From contig ML976763.1 of the NCBI GenBank assembly GCA_010015655.1, forward strand, positions 1 to 52,399: a stretch of DNA of 52,399 bases, read 5' to 3'. The notes under the pieces are model-generated. The model saw only the letters and a list, made by a program, of their open reading frames with translations. It was not told where the DNA came from and ran no database searches. Shown piece by piece: positions 1-12,943 of the stretch; positions within the stretch are counted from its first letter, which is position 1; every line of letters starts with the position of its first letter. The DNA is from Bimuria novae-zelandiae CBS 107.79 (Eukaryota; Ascomycota; Dothideomycetes; Pleosporales; Didymosphaeriaceae). The translations under genes were made by a program, and so were the position numbers.

Positions 1-543
1 TTTAATATAATTTTTTTTATATACTATTATACTATTGTTAAAAAAACAATCTATTTTTAAATTTTCTTATTATTATTTTATTCTTATGTTAAACTTCTTA
101 CTACTATTTTCTAAACTTTTTATATTAATTTTATTTTATTATATATATATTTAAGTTATATATAAATGTTATTAAACACCTTTATTATAAACTATTTATT
201 TATTATTAATCTATTATTCTAACTATTTTACTATTTTGCCCTTTACTTAATTTATTAATTATTTTAACAATTCTGTACCTTTTTTTATTATATATTTTTA
301 TTATTATTCTACTTTTTTTATTTTTTTATTTCTTTTATATATAAATTTTTTATATATTATATATAAAATTATATATTTTTCTTTTTAACTTTTTCCTATT
401 TTTCTTTTTATATTTTTACTATTATTACACCCTTTTACTTTTTTATTCTTTTTAGTTTATACAAAACTTAAAATATATAGCCAAAATATATATAAAATTA
501 TATATTAATATATAAACTTTTTTTCTTTTTTTCTTTTATACCC
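1..543. repeat. AT-rich low-complexity block
   Basis: Almost pure A/T with long T runs and TTTTATTA-type words. No coding frame, RNA gene or tandem unit can be recognised. It ends sharply where the R1 helicase pseudogene begins (its stop codon is at 544-546). Such blocks are typical AT-isochore DNA of RIP-active fungi. Confidence 0.7.
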
Positions 544-3500
544 CTACTCTCCTAATAATCGGGTAATCTAACAAAACTCAGCCACTAAATAGTTACTCTC
601 TACCAAATCAAATGCCTGCTTTGTCCCTAAATATTAAACTAACCTATCCATTAACGATCCATCAACCCTCTCACATAATAATCTATTAACCTAACGGTTC
701 CTAACGGAATCCTCGCTGCCATGCACGATCCCTATTAATCTACCTACTAAAATACTATAATACTAGTATTCGCCGCCTACTGCCTACTAATAACGCCCTT
801 ATCTATTCTCCTCCTATTAATGGCACATCTCCTGTGGCACCCCGCACTAAAAATAACCTAAATACGGCTTATACTAGATCTACTACTCTATCTTCTTAAT
901 TAGCTCCTTTGCCTACTAGCTCTCTACCTACTAATATTGCTAAATGTCGTGTGCGCTCTATCCGTCGCCTGTACCCTTATATATCCTGTACTAATTTGCC
1001 TACTGCGCTAACTAACTACGTAACTATTTTATACTAGCGTATACCTCTTGCTAGTCCTGCATAAACCTCTACCGTAGACCCTATCGTGTCTACTCTTATT
1101 ATTAGAATATATACTATACTACTTTCCTCTTAGTCTCCTTGTCCCTTTTCCTTTCTACTTTAACTACGTTTATCTCTTCTTTATTGCTATTGTCCTTATT
1201 ACTACCCTTCTTGCTTTCCTCCTCTTTTGTCTCTTTGCCTTCTTTATAAATATTACATTTCTCTTCCCCCTCTTCGCACTCTACCCGCTCTACTTCTTTG
1301 TAATCTAAATACCCGCCCAACACTACTCGCCTATACGTCGCCGCCTCGCCTTCTCCTGCCAATGCTTACACTAACGTATGCTTCTTCTCCTCCTGCTTAT
1401 TTTTAGCCGCTCGCTATACCCCTTCCTACACGATTATAACCGCCTCGCTTCGTGCCCTATCTTGTCTTGCCCGGCTGCTCTCCTGCGCGTAATCTAACAC
1501 GGAAAACGGCTAATTAATGTGGACGATGCACTAAATATTAGGAATGTTAACGCCTATCCCTAACGCGCTCGTGGCTATAATAACCTGCTTATTACTTAAT
1601 ATAAAATCCTCTAACATGCTTACCTTACTAATGGCGTCGTAATAATACGCATGGCACCCTAACTACTACGCTAACGCCTTAACCTTACGCACTAAATTAC
1701 TATATATTACTATCTTACCCTGCCTGTACCTGCGCAACTTCTATCGCACTACGCCTAATATTATTCCCTCTACCTCCTACTTCTTTACTGCCCTCCCTAC
1801 CTTAATTACCTAGTATGCTACGTTCGTCCGCGCCGTCTCTACCTAGAATACCTTAACCTAGTTAGGATTAAAATACATTTGTTAGAATAACTTATCCTCT
1901 TTGCTAGGTAGTAACGTTATTATTAATAATACTATTTGCGTTTCTACGGCCACTAACTTGCCTAACTACTACATCTACTTACGGAATATATACCGCTAAT
2001 TTAACATAATGTGGCACTCGTCAATTATAATCTAGTCTAACTACCATGTTACTCTTAAACAGTTTACGAATGTAATAAACCCCTACGTAATAGCCAACTT
2101 AAGCGTTACTAACACTATCGCGGCTACGTTAGGCAGGCGCCGGCTCTCCTACGCTACACATAATATCCCTAGCTTCCTGCACCGCTATATTATATTACCT
2201 TATAATATAATTAACAGGATAATAACAATAGTCGTGCCGCCCTACTTGGCCTACGCTAGTAACATAAACAACATGCTCTTGCCCGCCCCTATTAGTATTA
2301 CTGCCACCACGGGGCTTTCTTTACCTATAATAGTATTAATCGCCTCTCGCTATACGCTTTAAAATATTACTATCTTGCCTACTATCCTCTATAACTACTC
2401 GGCGGTGTCTATCTTTCTTAACCTTCCCTACTAATCCATTCTAGCCTTATCTGCCTTACTCTTAAACGGCGCCCTTTTTTGCTTTTTGCACCTATCCTCC
2501 TTGCTACTATTTAGTAAAAACCTTAAAAATTAATGCTAATCCGTGCTTAACATCCGAAACTACTATTGCCTGTCTACTATTACCTTAGCCTACTCTATAA
2601 TACCTCGTGCGTATACTATACCCGCCACGTGCGCCGTGTGCCTGGCCTGTAAATTTACTACTAACGCTACTATATTCTCTTTATTCTATGCCTTGCTTTT
2701 GTCTTCTTCTTTTGGCTAAAACGCCGCGGACCCGCGCAAAAACCGTTAACTAATACTAATAGCAATCTCACGATACGTGGTAATTATTAATAACTAGCCT
2801 AATCTAACGCTAGTCTCGCGTTTTAATACCTCTCGTAACTAGTCCGTCGTCTACTTGCGCCCGTTAGGGTTAACTAGTTATATATACAACGAAATCGCCT
2901 CTTTCTTTTATACTATTGCCTCTATCCGCTGCTGGAACGGTAACACTAGCTATATATAATATACTACTAACTCGCCTACCTCGCGCGGCAAATACTAATA
3001 GATAATCTTAACGTTGCCGCTAATAGTATACCCTTTATAGTATCTTGTTATAAACACTACCTTGCCGTCCTCGACAAATATATTATAATGGCCCCCTTTA
3101 ACTGTGTTACTATGCCAGATACTTATAATCTCGGGTCCTCTGGCCAGCTATCTACCCGTAATGTGTATTAACGCAATTAACTTCTCCCTAAATATAATCA
3201 CCTAGTCTATATACCGCCTAACCTCTTACGGGTTAACGCCCGAACGGGTGCCTAGCTTTATAAACTAGTCCCTAATCTAGGCGTCCTAACCAACCTACTT
3301 ATATAACTACTACTCCTTATCTACGGGCATGCAGGTGCGCTAGTCTTTTAAAAAATTCTACCCTAATTACTTATTAGTTAGATTGTCGCGCAAACTCTCT
3401 TACAGGATACTAGGAATAGGCTTGGCGGATAGGCTATTACTAAATAATAAATCCTTTATTAATAATTACTAACTCTCCTCCCTTAACCCGTGCACCATGC

Positions 3501-5430
3501 TACGGAACTAGGCCATAGTAAACTATAGCTCCTTATATAATAACTCGTCCTGCCCTACCCACTCTATATGGCCGCGTAACGTCGTGTTGTAATGGATCTT
3601 TAGCCCGTACGTCCGTAAATCCAATATCTACTATATAGGGCTGTGGCTATCGCGCACTATAAACCTGTCTATTATTTACTAAACGTGCTGTAAACACCCT
3701 TTTGGCCAGCCCTATTACTAGGTACTATCCCCATTGCTCTTATACGCGCTATCGCTGTTTATGTTATCTCTTATAAATGTATTTAATAATTCCAACACCT
3801 GCTACACTACTATAAACTAGGTAACCTTAATAACGGCTAATAAAATAGGCGGATACTATTCGGCGCCCTTCTACCCATCCTCCTTTACCCCTAACACGGC
3901 CAATATACACACTAACGGGCTGTCGTACTCTTTGCAGGTAATAGACTAGCTTAATAATACAATATAAAACGCTAAATATAATTTTTTAATACTTAATAAC
4001 GCTTTACGCTTACCTATAATTCTACCCTTCTCTACCTCCTGCTTAGCCTCTATTTTCCCCACCACACTATTTGCGTTGTTTATTATTACCTTATCTACCT
4101 CTCCGTCTTCTATCTCTTCTATCTCTTCCTCCTCTTTTGCCTTTGCCGCTCCTTCTATTGCCTTTACTAAAGCCTCCCACGCCTCGCGCTATTACTAGGT
4201 AAACTAGTACGTAGGGCTCTTCCACGCGTGCGCTTGCTACGTCCGCTAAAAAAATATTAATATTTACTTTTATGGCTAGGTATAGTCACTAACTGCCTTC
4301 TTATCTATATATAGCTATAATAGCGTAAACCGCGTCTAGTGCTTCTTTATTTAGATCGCTTCCAATCGCACGAATATCCCCGTGCGGTGGATAACGAACG
4401 CCTAGCTAAACTACGCTAACCTATCTATAGCCTCCTACATGGCAGCCGCTATAGGCTCCTCTTTAGCTTTAGGCTCTTTTACGCTCGCTAATAATTTAGG
4501 CCGCTTTATACCTACTAAATATAGTATCTACCTAGTCTACTCTAACTATGGATTTACTTTATCCTGCGCGCTATCTTAAATTATTATCCTAGCCTACTTT
4601 TGCATGTTAGCCCACGCCTTATCTATGTTCCTGCCAACGCTTGCCCACCCGGCCTCGCCGTCCACGGGTTCGGGGGTGGAGTCGGGTTAGTAGACCTCGA
4701 AATACTGCGAACCGGCGCCTTGGGCGAATAATTACTAGTAATAGATAGCTTTATAACCCTACTTATTACGTAACTGTATGCGCTTCCGCTCTATTTAACT
4801 GGGACGACTACCTCTACCTGCTAGTAACCAATTATGCACCTTTTGTCAATGCTTCCTTATAATCTCTTTGCTTTAAAATATCTAATAACATCGATCTAGA
4901 TCTAATTGGCACATTAACCCGTCCGTATACACTAGTAACTGGCTAATAGGCTTAATAGTCTAATAGGGCGGCTCTAGCTCGCCGGCATACTATATTAAAC
5001 CGGCCTAACTACTAAGCTTGTCTGCTACCAGCTGCGCTTTCTTACTACTAAGCTAGTAGACACGCTGTAAATGGCTTCTGGCCTGGCTAGGTAAAACCCC
5101 GTACCTGCATTCTTTGCATATCGCCAATAAATGCTTAAATAAATATTTAAAATACTCGCTTGCGATGCTGCTCTTCGCTATAATAGTGGGCTTAACGCTG
5201 CTACAGGTGGGTCCTAATAATAGGTCCCTATTACAATGTATGGCCTTTTTAACGCGTGGAATTCTTCGTAACTTAACGCGTCTTTGCTTGTGTTACGTGT
5301 TAGCCTCTATTTTAGAGCCGCCTCCGGTGTCTAATTGCTGCCTTATTATGTTTACCCTAACCCTAACGCGCAACCCTAACACCTATAACTATATAGTTTC
5401 TAGCGCTATAAATTGGCTAGGACGTGTAAC
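544..5430 (-). pseudogene. RIP-inactivated OrsD/RecQ telomere-linked helicase, R1 copy a (near full length)
   Basis: Read on the minus strand with TAA/TAG taken as former Gln/Trp, this gives one long frame. The N-terminal part (about 5230-4300) holds an OrsD-type Cys/His region: KYLFKHLLAICKECRYG, then a C2H2-like RCY.IF.SKEIIRKH and FAQGAGSQYFEV. The central part (4150-2690) is conserved in fungal TLH proteins. The helicase core has motif I IGAGKSMLF (about 2275-2289), DECHIML (about 2011-2022) and ATSALGIGVNIPNI followed by a damaged QES.RARQD (about 1590-1460). The tail ends LVESNYLVAEFC and then ITRLLGE plus TAG at 544-546. An intact protein would be a roughly 1,600-residue nuclear RecQ-type 3'-5' DNA helicase; members of this family lie next to fungal telomeres. 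Dozens of stops make it dead, although the Walker A and DECH residues survive. The start codon is uncertain because the 5' end is damaged. Confidence 0.85.
5354..5380. repeat. telomere-like CCCTAA words in the R1 5' region
   Basis: CCCTAACCCTAACGCG followed by AACCCTAAC. The same arrangement recurs at the equivalent place in R1b (7366-7392), R1d (about 32070-32098) and, with two C-to-T changes, R1c (about 30473-30500). It lies at or just upstream of the helicase N terminus. On the helicase coding strand it reads TTAGGGTTAGGG, the usual fungal telomere repeat. Confidence 0.6.
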
Positions 5431-5635
5431 TTAACGTGCTAAATCTATAGCCTAAATTTTAGGTTAATTAGCCTATAGGAACCTAACTAGACCAGCGAGT
5501 AAGTGTTTACTAGACTTAGCCTACGTAATAAAATATACGCACAGGAATTGGCCTAGCGCGGATATTCTATCCCTAACAAAGTTAACTATAAAACTAGACT
5601 TAGCCCTAACTCTAGTTATAGCCCTAGGTTAGGGC
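5431..5635 (-). repeat. 5' flank of the R1 element
   Basis: About 200 bp upstream of the R1 helicase, including TTTTAGGTTAATTAG, GGAATTGGCCTAGCGC and GCCCTAGGTTAGG. It is recognisable in copies b (to about 7590), d (to about 32335) and e (32336-32565). It therefore belongs to the amplified unit rather than to the insertion site. No promoter element can be assigned through the RIP damage. Confidence 0.6.
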
Positions 5636-7590
5636 TATGGCTACCGCGCACCATAAACCTGTCTATTATTTACTAGACCTACTACAAACACCCTTTTAGC
5701 CGGCCCCGTCGCTAGGTGCTGTCCTTATTACTCTTATATACGCTATCGCTGTCTATATTGTCTCCTGTAAATGTATTTAATAATTCCAACGCCTGCTACA
5801 CTACTATAAACCAGGTAACCTTAATAACAGCTAATAAAATAGGCGGGTACTATTCGGCGCCCTTCTACCCATCCTTCTTTACCCCCAACACGGCTAATAC
5901 ACACACTAACGGGCTATTATACTCTTTATAGGTAATAGACTAGCTTAACAATGCGATGCAAAACGCCAAACACGATTTCTTAATACTTAATAACGCTTTG
6001 CGCTTACCTATAATTCCAGTCTTTTTGGCCTCCTGCTTGGCCTCTATCTCTCCCACTACACTATCTGCGTCGTCTATTATTGCCTTATCTACACTGCCGT
6101 CTCCGTCTCCTATCTCTTTTATCTCTTCCTCCTCTTCCTTCTCTTTCTCCTTTGCCACTCCTTCTACCGCCTTTACTAACGCCTCCCACGCCTCGCGCTA
6201 CTGCTGGGTAAACTAATACGTAGGGCTCTTCCACGCGTGCGCTTACTGCGTCTACTAAAAAAACATTAACATCTACTTCCACGGCCAGGCATAGTTACTA
6301 ACCGCCTTCTTATCTATATATAACTATAATAGCGTAAACCGCGTTTAGTGCTTCTCTGTCTAGATTACTTCTAATCGCACGAATATCCCCGTGCGATAGA
6401 TAACGAACGCCTAGCTAAACTACGCTAACCTATCTATAGCCTTCTATATAGCGGCCGCCACGGGCTCCTCTTTGGCTTTAGGCTCTTTTACGCTTACTAA
6501 TAATTTAGGCTACTTTATGCCTACTAAATACGGCATTTACTTAGTTTGCTCTAGCTACGGGTTTACCTTATCTTACGCGCCATTCTAGATTATTGTCTTA
6601 ACCCGCTTTTACACGTTGGCCCACGCCTTGTCTATGTTCCTATCAACGCTTACCCACCTGGCCTCGCCGTCCACGGGTTCAGAGGTGGGTTTAGGTTAGT
6701 GGACCTCGAAATACTGCGAACTAGCGCCCTAGGCTAATAATTGTTAGTAATAGACGCGCCTCTAACCCTAATCGCTACGTAACTATATACTTTACTTCTC
6801 TAATCGACGTGGATAGCCACCTCTACCTGCTAGTAACTAACTATAAACATCGCGCTAATGGTTCTTTATAACGCGGAAACTTTAAATAATCTGACAACAC
6901 TAGCCTAGGGCTAATTGGCACATTAATCCGTCTGTGTATACTAGTAACTAGCTAATAGGTTTAATGCTCCGACTAGGCACCTCTAGCTCGCCAGTATACT
7001 AGAGTAAACTAGCCTAGCTACTAAGCTTATCTACTACTAACTGCGCTCGCGTGCGCCTAACACCCTAATAAATCCGCCGTAAATAGTTACTTGCCTAGCT
7101 AGGCTAAACCCCGTACCTGCACTCTTTGCATATCGCTAATAAATACTTAGGCAAATGTTCGAAATACTTGCTTATAATGCTACTCTTTACTATAATGGCG
7201 GGCTTAACGCTGCTGCGGGTGGGTTCTAACAATGGGTCCCTATTGCACTATATGGCCTTTTTAACGCGTGGAATTCTTCGCGACTTAACGCGTCTTTGCT
7301 TATGCTACACGTTAGTCTCTATTTTAGAGCTGCCTTCGGTGTCTAATCGCTGCCTTATTATGTTTACCCTAACCCTAACGCGTAACCCTAACACCTATAA
7401 CTACATATTATTTAGTGCTGCAAATTAGCTAGGACGTGTAACTTAGTGTGCTAAATCTGTCACTAAAATTTTAGGTTAATTAGACTACAGGAACCTATCG
7501 ACATGTAGGGTTAACTATCTTTAACATACGGGCTACGTTCTTAAATATACATAGAAGAATTGGCCTAGCGCGGATATTTTATCCCTAACA
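5636..7590 (-). pseudogene. R1 copy b: N-terminal part of the OrsD/RecQ helicase, truncated and joined to copy a
   Basis: This repeats 3638-5585 of copy a in the same orientation, so the two form a head-to-tail tandem. It covers the 5' flank, the OrsD-like region and part of the central domain, then stops before the helicase core. Minus-strand frames retain clear pieces: an acidic linker KEKEKEEEEEIKEIGDGDG near 6150-6100, and LLSIKKSCLAFCIALLS near 5990-5940. The junction with copy a is at GTTAGGGCTATGGC (about 5630). Many TAA/TAG codons show RIP. It cannot encode an ATPase because motifs I to VI are absent. Partial duplication by unequal exchange or telomere-mediated joining are both possible. 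Confidence 0.8.
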
Positions 7591-8002
7591 AAACCAGGGT
7601 CCTATTAATATGTAGGGCTACATGTTCATGCTGCCCTGGGTTAGAAAAGGGACCCCCTACTAATGGCTGCCTATATACATGCTTAGGAAAGATACTATAT
7701 AAGCCAAGAAAAAAATCTAAGTAATACTATAAAAAAAAAAGTTACGAGTGTCCGTACGCAGTACAGGCAGCTACCTAATATAATATCTTAAAATAGGTAA
7801 TAATAGTTATATAATATTGTATAGGTAAAGGTATAGACTATAGTTACCGTGCGCAAGTATTAATCCTTATAACCCCCTTTTCTCTATACGTAAAATAGAT
7901 AGATAAGACTTAAATACTAGACCCTTTTCTCACCCGTACTATTATATAACTCTCTAACCCTATCATATCGCGATATGCTTGGCTTATTATAGCCTATTTA
8001 AT
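7591..8002. other. unassigned spacer between R1b and R2 copy A
   Basis: About 400 bp without a convincing frame. It holds an A-run (about 7730-7740) and a GC-richer patch CTGCCCTGGGTTAG near 7640. I see no copy of it elsewhere in the window. The left edge is where similarity to the R1 5' flank stops (after CCCTAACAAA), and the right edge is the (AT)n tract. Confidence 0.4.
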
Positions 8003-8039
8003 TATATATATATATATATATGCATGCATAATATAGTAA

Positions 8040-11000
8040 AGTATACTAAAGGCTATTTTCTATACTACTTACTACTCTACTGCCTATAAAATAGTAAAAC
8101 GCGAATGATAAGAACCATCGCGTTACTAAAGTACTCGCCCTAAACACGCACTCAATGCCGCTTCCCTAGCCATTTTATATACTCTTTTTAGTCTCTACTA
8201 AGCGCTCCTGCGTACCTACACTATTAAATTATCTCTACCCCTTCCCCTTTCTCCTGCCCTATTACCACCACCCTCGCTACAGGTACTACCACGTTAGGCT
8301 ACTAATACTAGTTTACTATATACTTACCTATCGCGTAGTACTTTTAACTTACCTAGCACTATTAATAACTATAACTACTACCTCTATCTTAAATCCTCTA
8401 CTAAAACGCGTCTAGCTCTATACTTATAACGCCTAAGTGCGCGGTGCACTATATTACCTTATATCTCTACTACTTACCTATCTCTACTATTTCTATATTA
8501 TCCCTAATTATTATTATTTAGTATACTATATACCCCTCTCGCACCTTGTTTAGTACCTCTTATACCTACTACTACTCTACGCTTACCTCTTACTACGCGT
8601 CCTACTACCCTTACGCCTCCTCTTTATAATAGTCGCACTTAGCCAACTCTACGTTATTACACGCTACTTGCTTGCCGTCTAAGTAGCTACTTATTAACCC
8701 TCGCCTATATTTACTACTAATAAGAAACATGCCTATTGCCTACACGTCTAAGTTCTTACTCTTTTACCTTATTACCCGCTCTACCTTCTTTTACTTTACT
8801 AACACTATTAAATCTACTTATTTACTAGCTTATCCTCCGCGCCTGCTCTCCTACGCGTAGTTAGTTATACTCTATAGTATTCCCACGTGTAGTATAAACA
8901 CAATTTTAGGAAAGTTAACCCCCGTGCCTAGCGCTAATATGGCTATAATTAGCCCTCTACCTATTAGCCACCGCGCTAGCTACTTAGCGCGATTAACGTT
9001 GCTGGCGTAGTAGTACGCGTATATAAGCGCTTCTACTAAGTCTTTACACTATTACTTACTATAATAGTATACTACCCCCTTCTTTCCTTAATTAAGTAGC
9101 TACTACTACTATTATTAATATATAGCCAGCGCCGTGTCCTGCGCCTTACCGCGCTTATACCACGATACGTAGTACCGCGTATTTAGCCAAATAGTGCTCG
9201 CTTAAATATACGTTGCGCATAAGAGCAGCATGCTTATTACCAGCTCTTCCTCCCTTATTAGTAAAAACGTCGCTATAAGTAGCATAATCGGGCATAATAC
9301 TAGCTAGAGATTCTTTAGTAGCGCTAGCTTTAGTCGCTAGTTACTTAACGTAATAATAAGATAACATTTATCTACTACTACTTGCTATAGTAGCCCCTTA
9401 CCGCTAAGTATGTTAGCGTACCCTAAAAAGTTACTATTACTAATTATGTCGCCTGCCACGTCTGCGCTAACTACTATAACTATAGTTAGGCTACTTTTAC
9501 CATGCTTCTACTTAATATAGTTAATGCCACGCTTCTATATATAGTCTACCAAATCCTTAATAAGCGCGCGGTACGGCACTATAATTACTATTACGCCAGC
9601 GTTATCTAGATAAGCCGGCACGCTAAATAGCAAGCTCTTACCTCTATTAGTTAATAGCACGATAACTAGTAGCGTCTACCCATTTACTATCGCGTGCAGC
9701 GCCAGCTCCTACTCTATAAATTAGAACCTAACGTCCCGCTCGCTAAGCACCTACTATATTACCTTATAGACTACCTTCTCTTTCGCGCCTTCGCCTCTCC
9801 GCCTTAACGTAGTCTTTTTACCTTAAGCGTTATTATTGCTAGCGTTATTACTAGCGTTATTACCTTTATTATTATTATCGCCGTTGTCGGCACCGCGCCC
9901 TCGTTTCCTGGCCCTCCTTCTAATTAGATCTATACTACCTATCTAAGTTACCTTATTTTACTACTACGCTACCTGCTTTATTATTACGTCTAGCCCTAAA
10001 AAGCAGTGCCATATAGTGCTAAGTAACTAAAAGGCTTTAATTAAGCGCACGCTAAGATGCTTAATAATATCTATTAGTACGCTATAGTTACTAACGCCTA
10101 TTACTATTATCCTCGCATTTTATAGCTCTACCACGTCCTTGCCATCCTCTTTATCTATCTTGGCCTTGTCTACCTCGCCTATCTCGTCTTAATAGCCCTT
10201 GCTAAACGGCTCCCTAATTATAACACGGCTAATACTAATGGCGGCGTGCCTATAGTCGAGCGTATATAGCGCCACCCTAAGCCTCTTACCTATTTCTTAC
10301 TTTAGCGCCCGCGTGAGCCGGTTCGTCCCCTACGGGCCCTACTCGTTTGCCCATACGTAGTCGCTAAAGCGGTCGCCAAGCACCTACACGGCAAGATACT
10401 TATAGAATAGTTATAAGTACGCTAAGTACAGCACTATAACCTACCCTAGCCGCGGTAATAAGAAGCGTGGTACTACCTTTAGCGTGTCCTACTATAACTA
10501 TAACTTATAATAGCGGATAACTATTATTACCTGCCTATCTATAATAAAGAGGTTGCGGTCCTATAGTAGCCTGTTCTAATACTATATTATCGTAATCTCT
10601 AATCCCTTACCTAGCTATCTAGACGTTATATGCACGTAGACTATTAGTAGCGTTAAGAAGTAGTCCACGTAACGTAAGTATTACTTAACCTATTTTACGC
10701 TCTACCACCCGTTACTTATCTATAGCCTATGGCCCTACTTAGTCCGCTTAGCTTACGTTAGTATTTACTCTAGCTTATCCTTAAGACTATTATCGCGGTG
10801 CTGCACGAAAGACACGCCTTACTATTTAAACGTAACGTTATTAATAAGCCTCTTAAGTGGAACGGTAAAGTAATCTTCTACCCTTACTACCTAAAATAGC
10901 TTCTCCTATAGTATCTACTCCGCCTCCGCCACTATGTCCTGCGCCATCTAGTAAAAGCGGCTAAGGTAAATAGGCTAGCTATGTAGGTAAAAGATAGTCT

Positions 11001-12830
11001 TATTCTTTAACTAGTACGCGTTACCTAAATTACTAGCTACTAGTATAACGTGCTTGCCATAAGCTAGTAAGCTAAGCGCCTCGCTTATTAGGCTATATAA
11101 ACCGTTAGATAGATACTTCTCTCTATACTCTAGGAAGCACTCTAGATTCTTATTAGTCTACTTATCGCGGCGTGTAAATAGGAGTAGTCTCTCTACGCTA
11201 AGCACGCGCATATAGTACACTACGCTTACTAGTATATATAAGTAGTGCTTTGCCATGCGTAAGCGATTCGAGTTACTATTAATGCCTAGTATAGCAAGAA
11301 AGTAAAAGAGCCCGCTACTAAATAGCTTATTACCTATTATCGTAAAGAAAAATAACGTAAGTAAGTTAAGCAGCGCTATAAGCTAAACTTTATACTACGC
11401 TTTATTATTATTACCAGCGTCCCAATCTAGCGCCCGCTATAGCGCCAGCACGAGCTCCCCCTACTTACTTATTTAGTAAAATAGCTTTCGCGCGTTTTTT
11501 ATTAAGTCTCTCTTATCTTGGCTAGCGCCTACGTTATTCACAGGTCGACTACTATTATCCTCTAAGTTAGAGCTAGGGCTAGGGCTAGGGTTGGCGTAGT
11601 CATTGTTATTCTTATCCTTGTCCTCGCTATCGCTGCTACCTTTTTCTTTCTTCTCCTCCTCCTTCTTCTTCTTCTCCTCTTCCCCTTACCCTTCCCGCGC
11701 CACCGCTACTATCGCCGCCAGTCTTACTTTTATGTTAGCCACGAAGCGTAGAGTGTAGTAGATAAACTTAATTATATAGCTAGCGTATTAAGCCTAACTC
11801 TCTAGGTTCTATAGTCGCGCTATAGGCTACTAGTTAATCTCCTACTACTTTACGCTTCTTAACTACCGCCTCGTCTCTCGCGCGAGCGTTAATAGCCCCT
11901 TAACGCTTTTTTTTACTAGTAGCTCTATAAGTTTCGCCACCTACTATAGCTTTATCTTACCTTAATTAGGTAGTTAGGTCTAATACGTAAGGTATATAAG
12001 ATTATAGTTAGTAAAGTGCTTTAGCCAGCCCGTCTACTTAAACTAGCTAGTCTTGTCTATCTTCGCGACCTAAGTATTCACGACCTACGCCTTGCTTTTA
12101 TACGCGTCCTTTATTAGCTTTTACTTTACTAATTACTTACTAATAACATTTATTACCGCGTAGGGCACGGGCGGCGCGACGTTAACGTAAATAATAAAGT
12201 AGCGCTATAGTTCCCTAACACGAAAAATAGTCTACACCTTTACCTTCTTATATAACATACTTATCTTACCCTTTTATATTTACTTATACTTCTTCTTACA
12301 GTGCTTCTGTAGTATATCTTTACTTATAATAATAAAGCCTAGGCTACATCTACTGCCCTCGTGCTAGTATTAGAACGCGTCTAGTGGCTTACCTAGCGCT
12401 TTAATTAGTGGGCCTAGCAGTGGCGATAGCTCGATATCTTATAGTGTAGCTATAGGCTACTAATAGTAGTAGTAGTTTATAATAGCCTTTTTTTTTATAC
12501 TTAGGATAATAGCGTGCTAACCGCGCAAGTGCGCATTAATATTCTATAAGGCTATATAGTACTTTTTACACACAAGTACGTAATACCTATTTAGATAAAA
12601 AAGCTACTCTTACACGTTACTAAGCGTAATAGTAATTAATAGCGGCTAAGCGCGTTGCTACGCGCCTTTTAATATTAATGTTAATACTAATACTAATAAC
12701 GCTATTGCCTATACTACTAGTGCTAGTGCTAGTACTAGTGCTAGTGCTAGTGCTAGTGCTAGTAGTAGTAGTGGTAGTAGTAATCGTGCGTTTTAGCAGC
12801 GGCGGCGGCGCTCCTCTATAACTCTAACCC
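8040..12830 (-). pseudogene. RIP-inactivated large RecQ telomere-linked helicase, R2 copy A
   Basis: The minus strand, with TAA/TAG read as former Gln/Trp, gives a protein of about 1,600 residues. From the N terminus: a Ser/Thr dipeptide tract (12715-12782), an acidic/Lys-rich linker (about 11,690-11,630), and a central region with NRLLQDRNLFIIDRQV, VVPRFLL and YTLDYRHAAISISR (about 10,700-10,200). The helicase core follows at about 9,720-8,820: GKSLLFSVPAYL (motif I), VVVDKCYLIIT (motif II, DECH decayed to DKCY at 9361-9382), KGVVYYYSK, and LALGTGVNFPKIVF with YA.ESRRGG (motifs V and VI). The family is a nuclear RecQ-type helicase found near fungal chromosome ends. Stops throughout and the lost motif II make it non-functional. 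Both gene ends are estimates. Confidence 0.8.
12715..12782 (-). repeat. CTAGTG microsatellite inside the R2 helicase N terminus
   Basis: Perfect to near-perfect CTAGTG hexamers followed by AGTAGT triplets. On the coding strand the hexamers read as alternating Thr-Ser. Copy B (about 25,370-25,425) has fewer units and more interruptions, so the tract length has changed since duplication. Confidence 0.65.
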
Positions 12831-12886
12831 TAAATTAACTCTAACGTAACCCTGGACGGCGCTTGCGAGAGGCCTACCACCATTAT

Positions 12887-12943
12887 AGTAAGTAAGTAAG
12901 GGAGTAGGTGAGTGAGTAAGTAAGTAAGTAAGTAAGTAAAGTA
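12887..12943. repeat. (AAGT)n tetranucleotide array, R2 copy A
   Basis: GTAAGTAAGTAAG-type repeats with a few GTGA/GGGA interruptions, upstream of the R2 helicase start. A Tc1/mariner element inserted at the TA at 12942-12943, near the right end of the array. The matching array in copy B is longer (25,526-25,654). Confidence 0.85.

Noticed and set aside
1114..1362. Minus-strand open frame of 82 codons as a separate small protein
   Set aside because: It is an in-phase fragment of the R1a helicase between RIP-made stops (linker between helicase core and C-terminal tail), not an independent gene.
5114..5434. Plus-strand open frame of 106 codons (and its copy at 7126-7428)
   Set aside because: Antisense to the OrsD-type N terminus of the R1 helicase. 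It stays open because Leu codons TTA/CTA oppose the TAA/TAG stops made by RIP.
12887..12943. CRISPR-like array
   Set aside because: The units are 4-bp microsatellite repeats without spacers, and the organism is a fungus.
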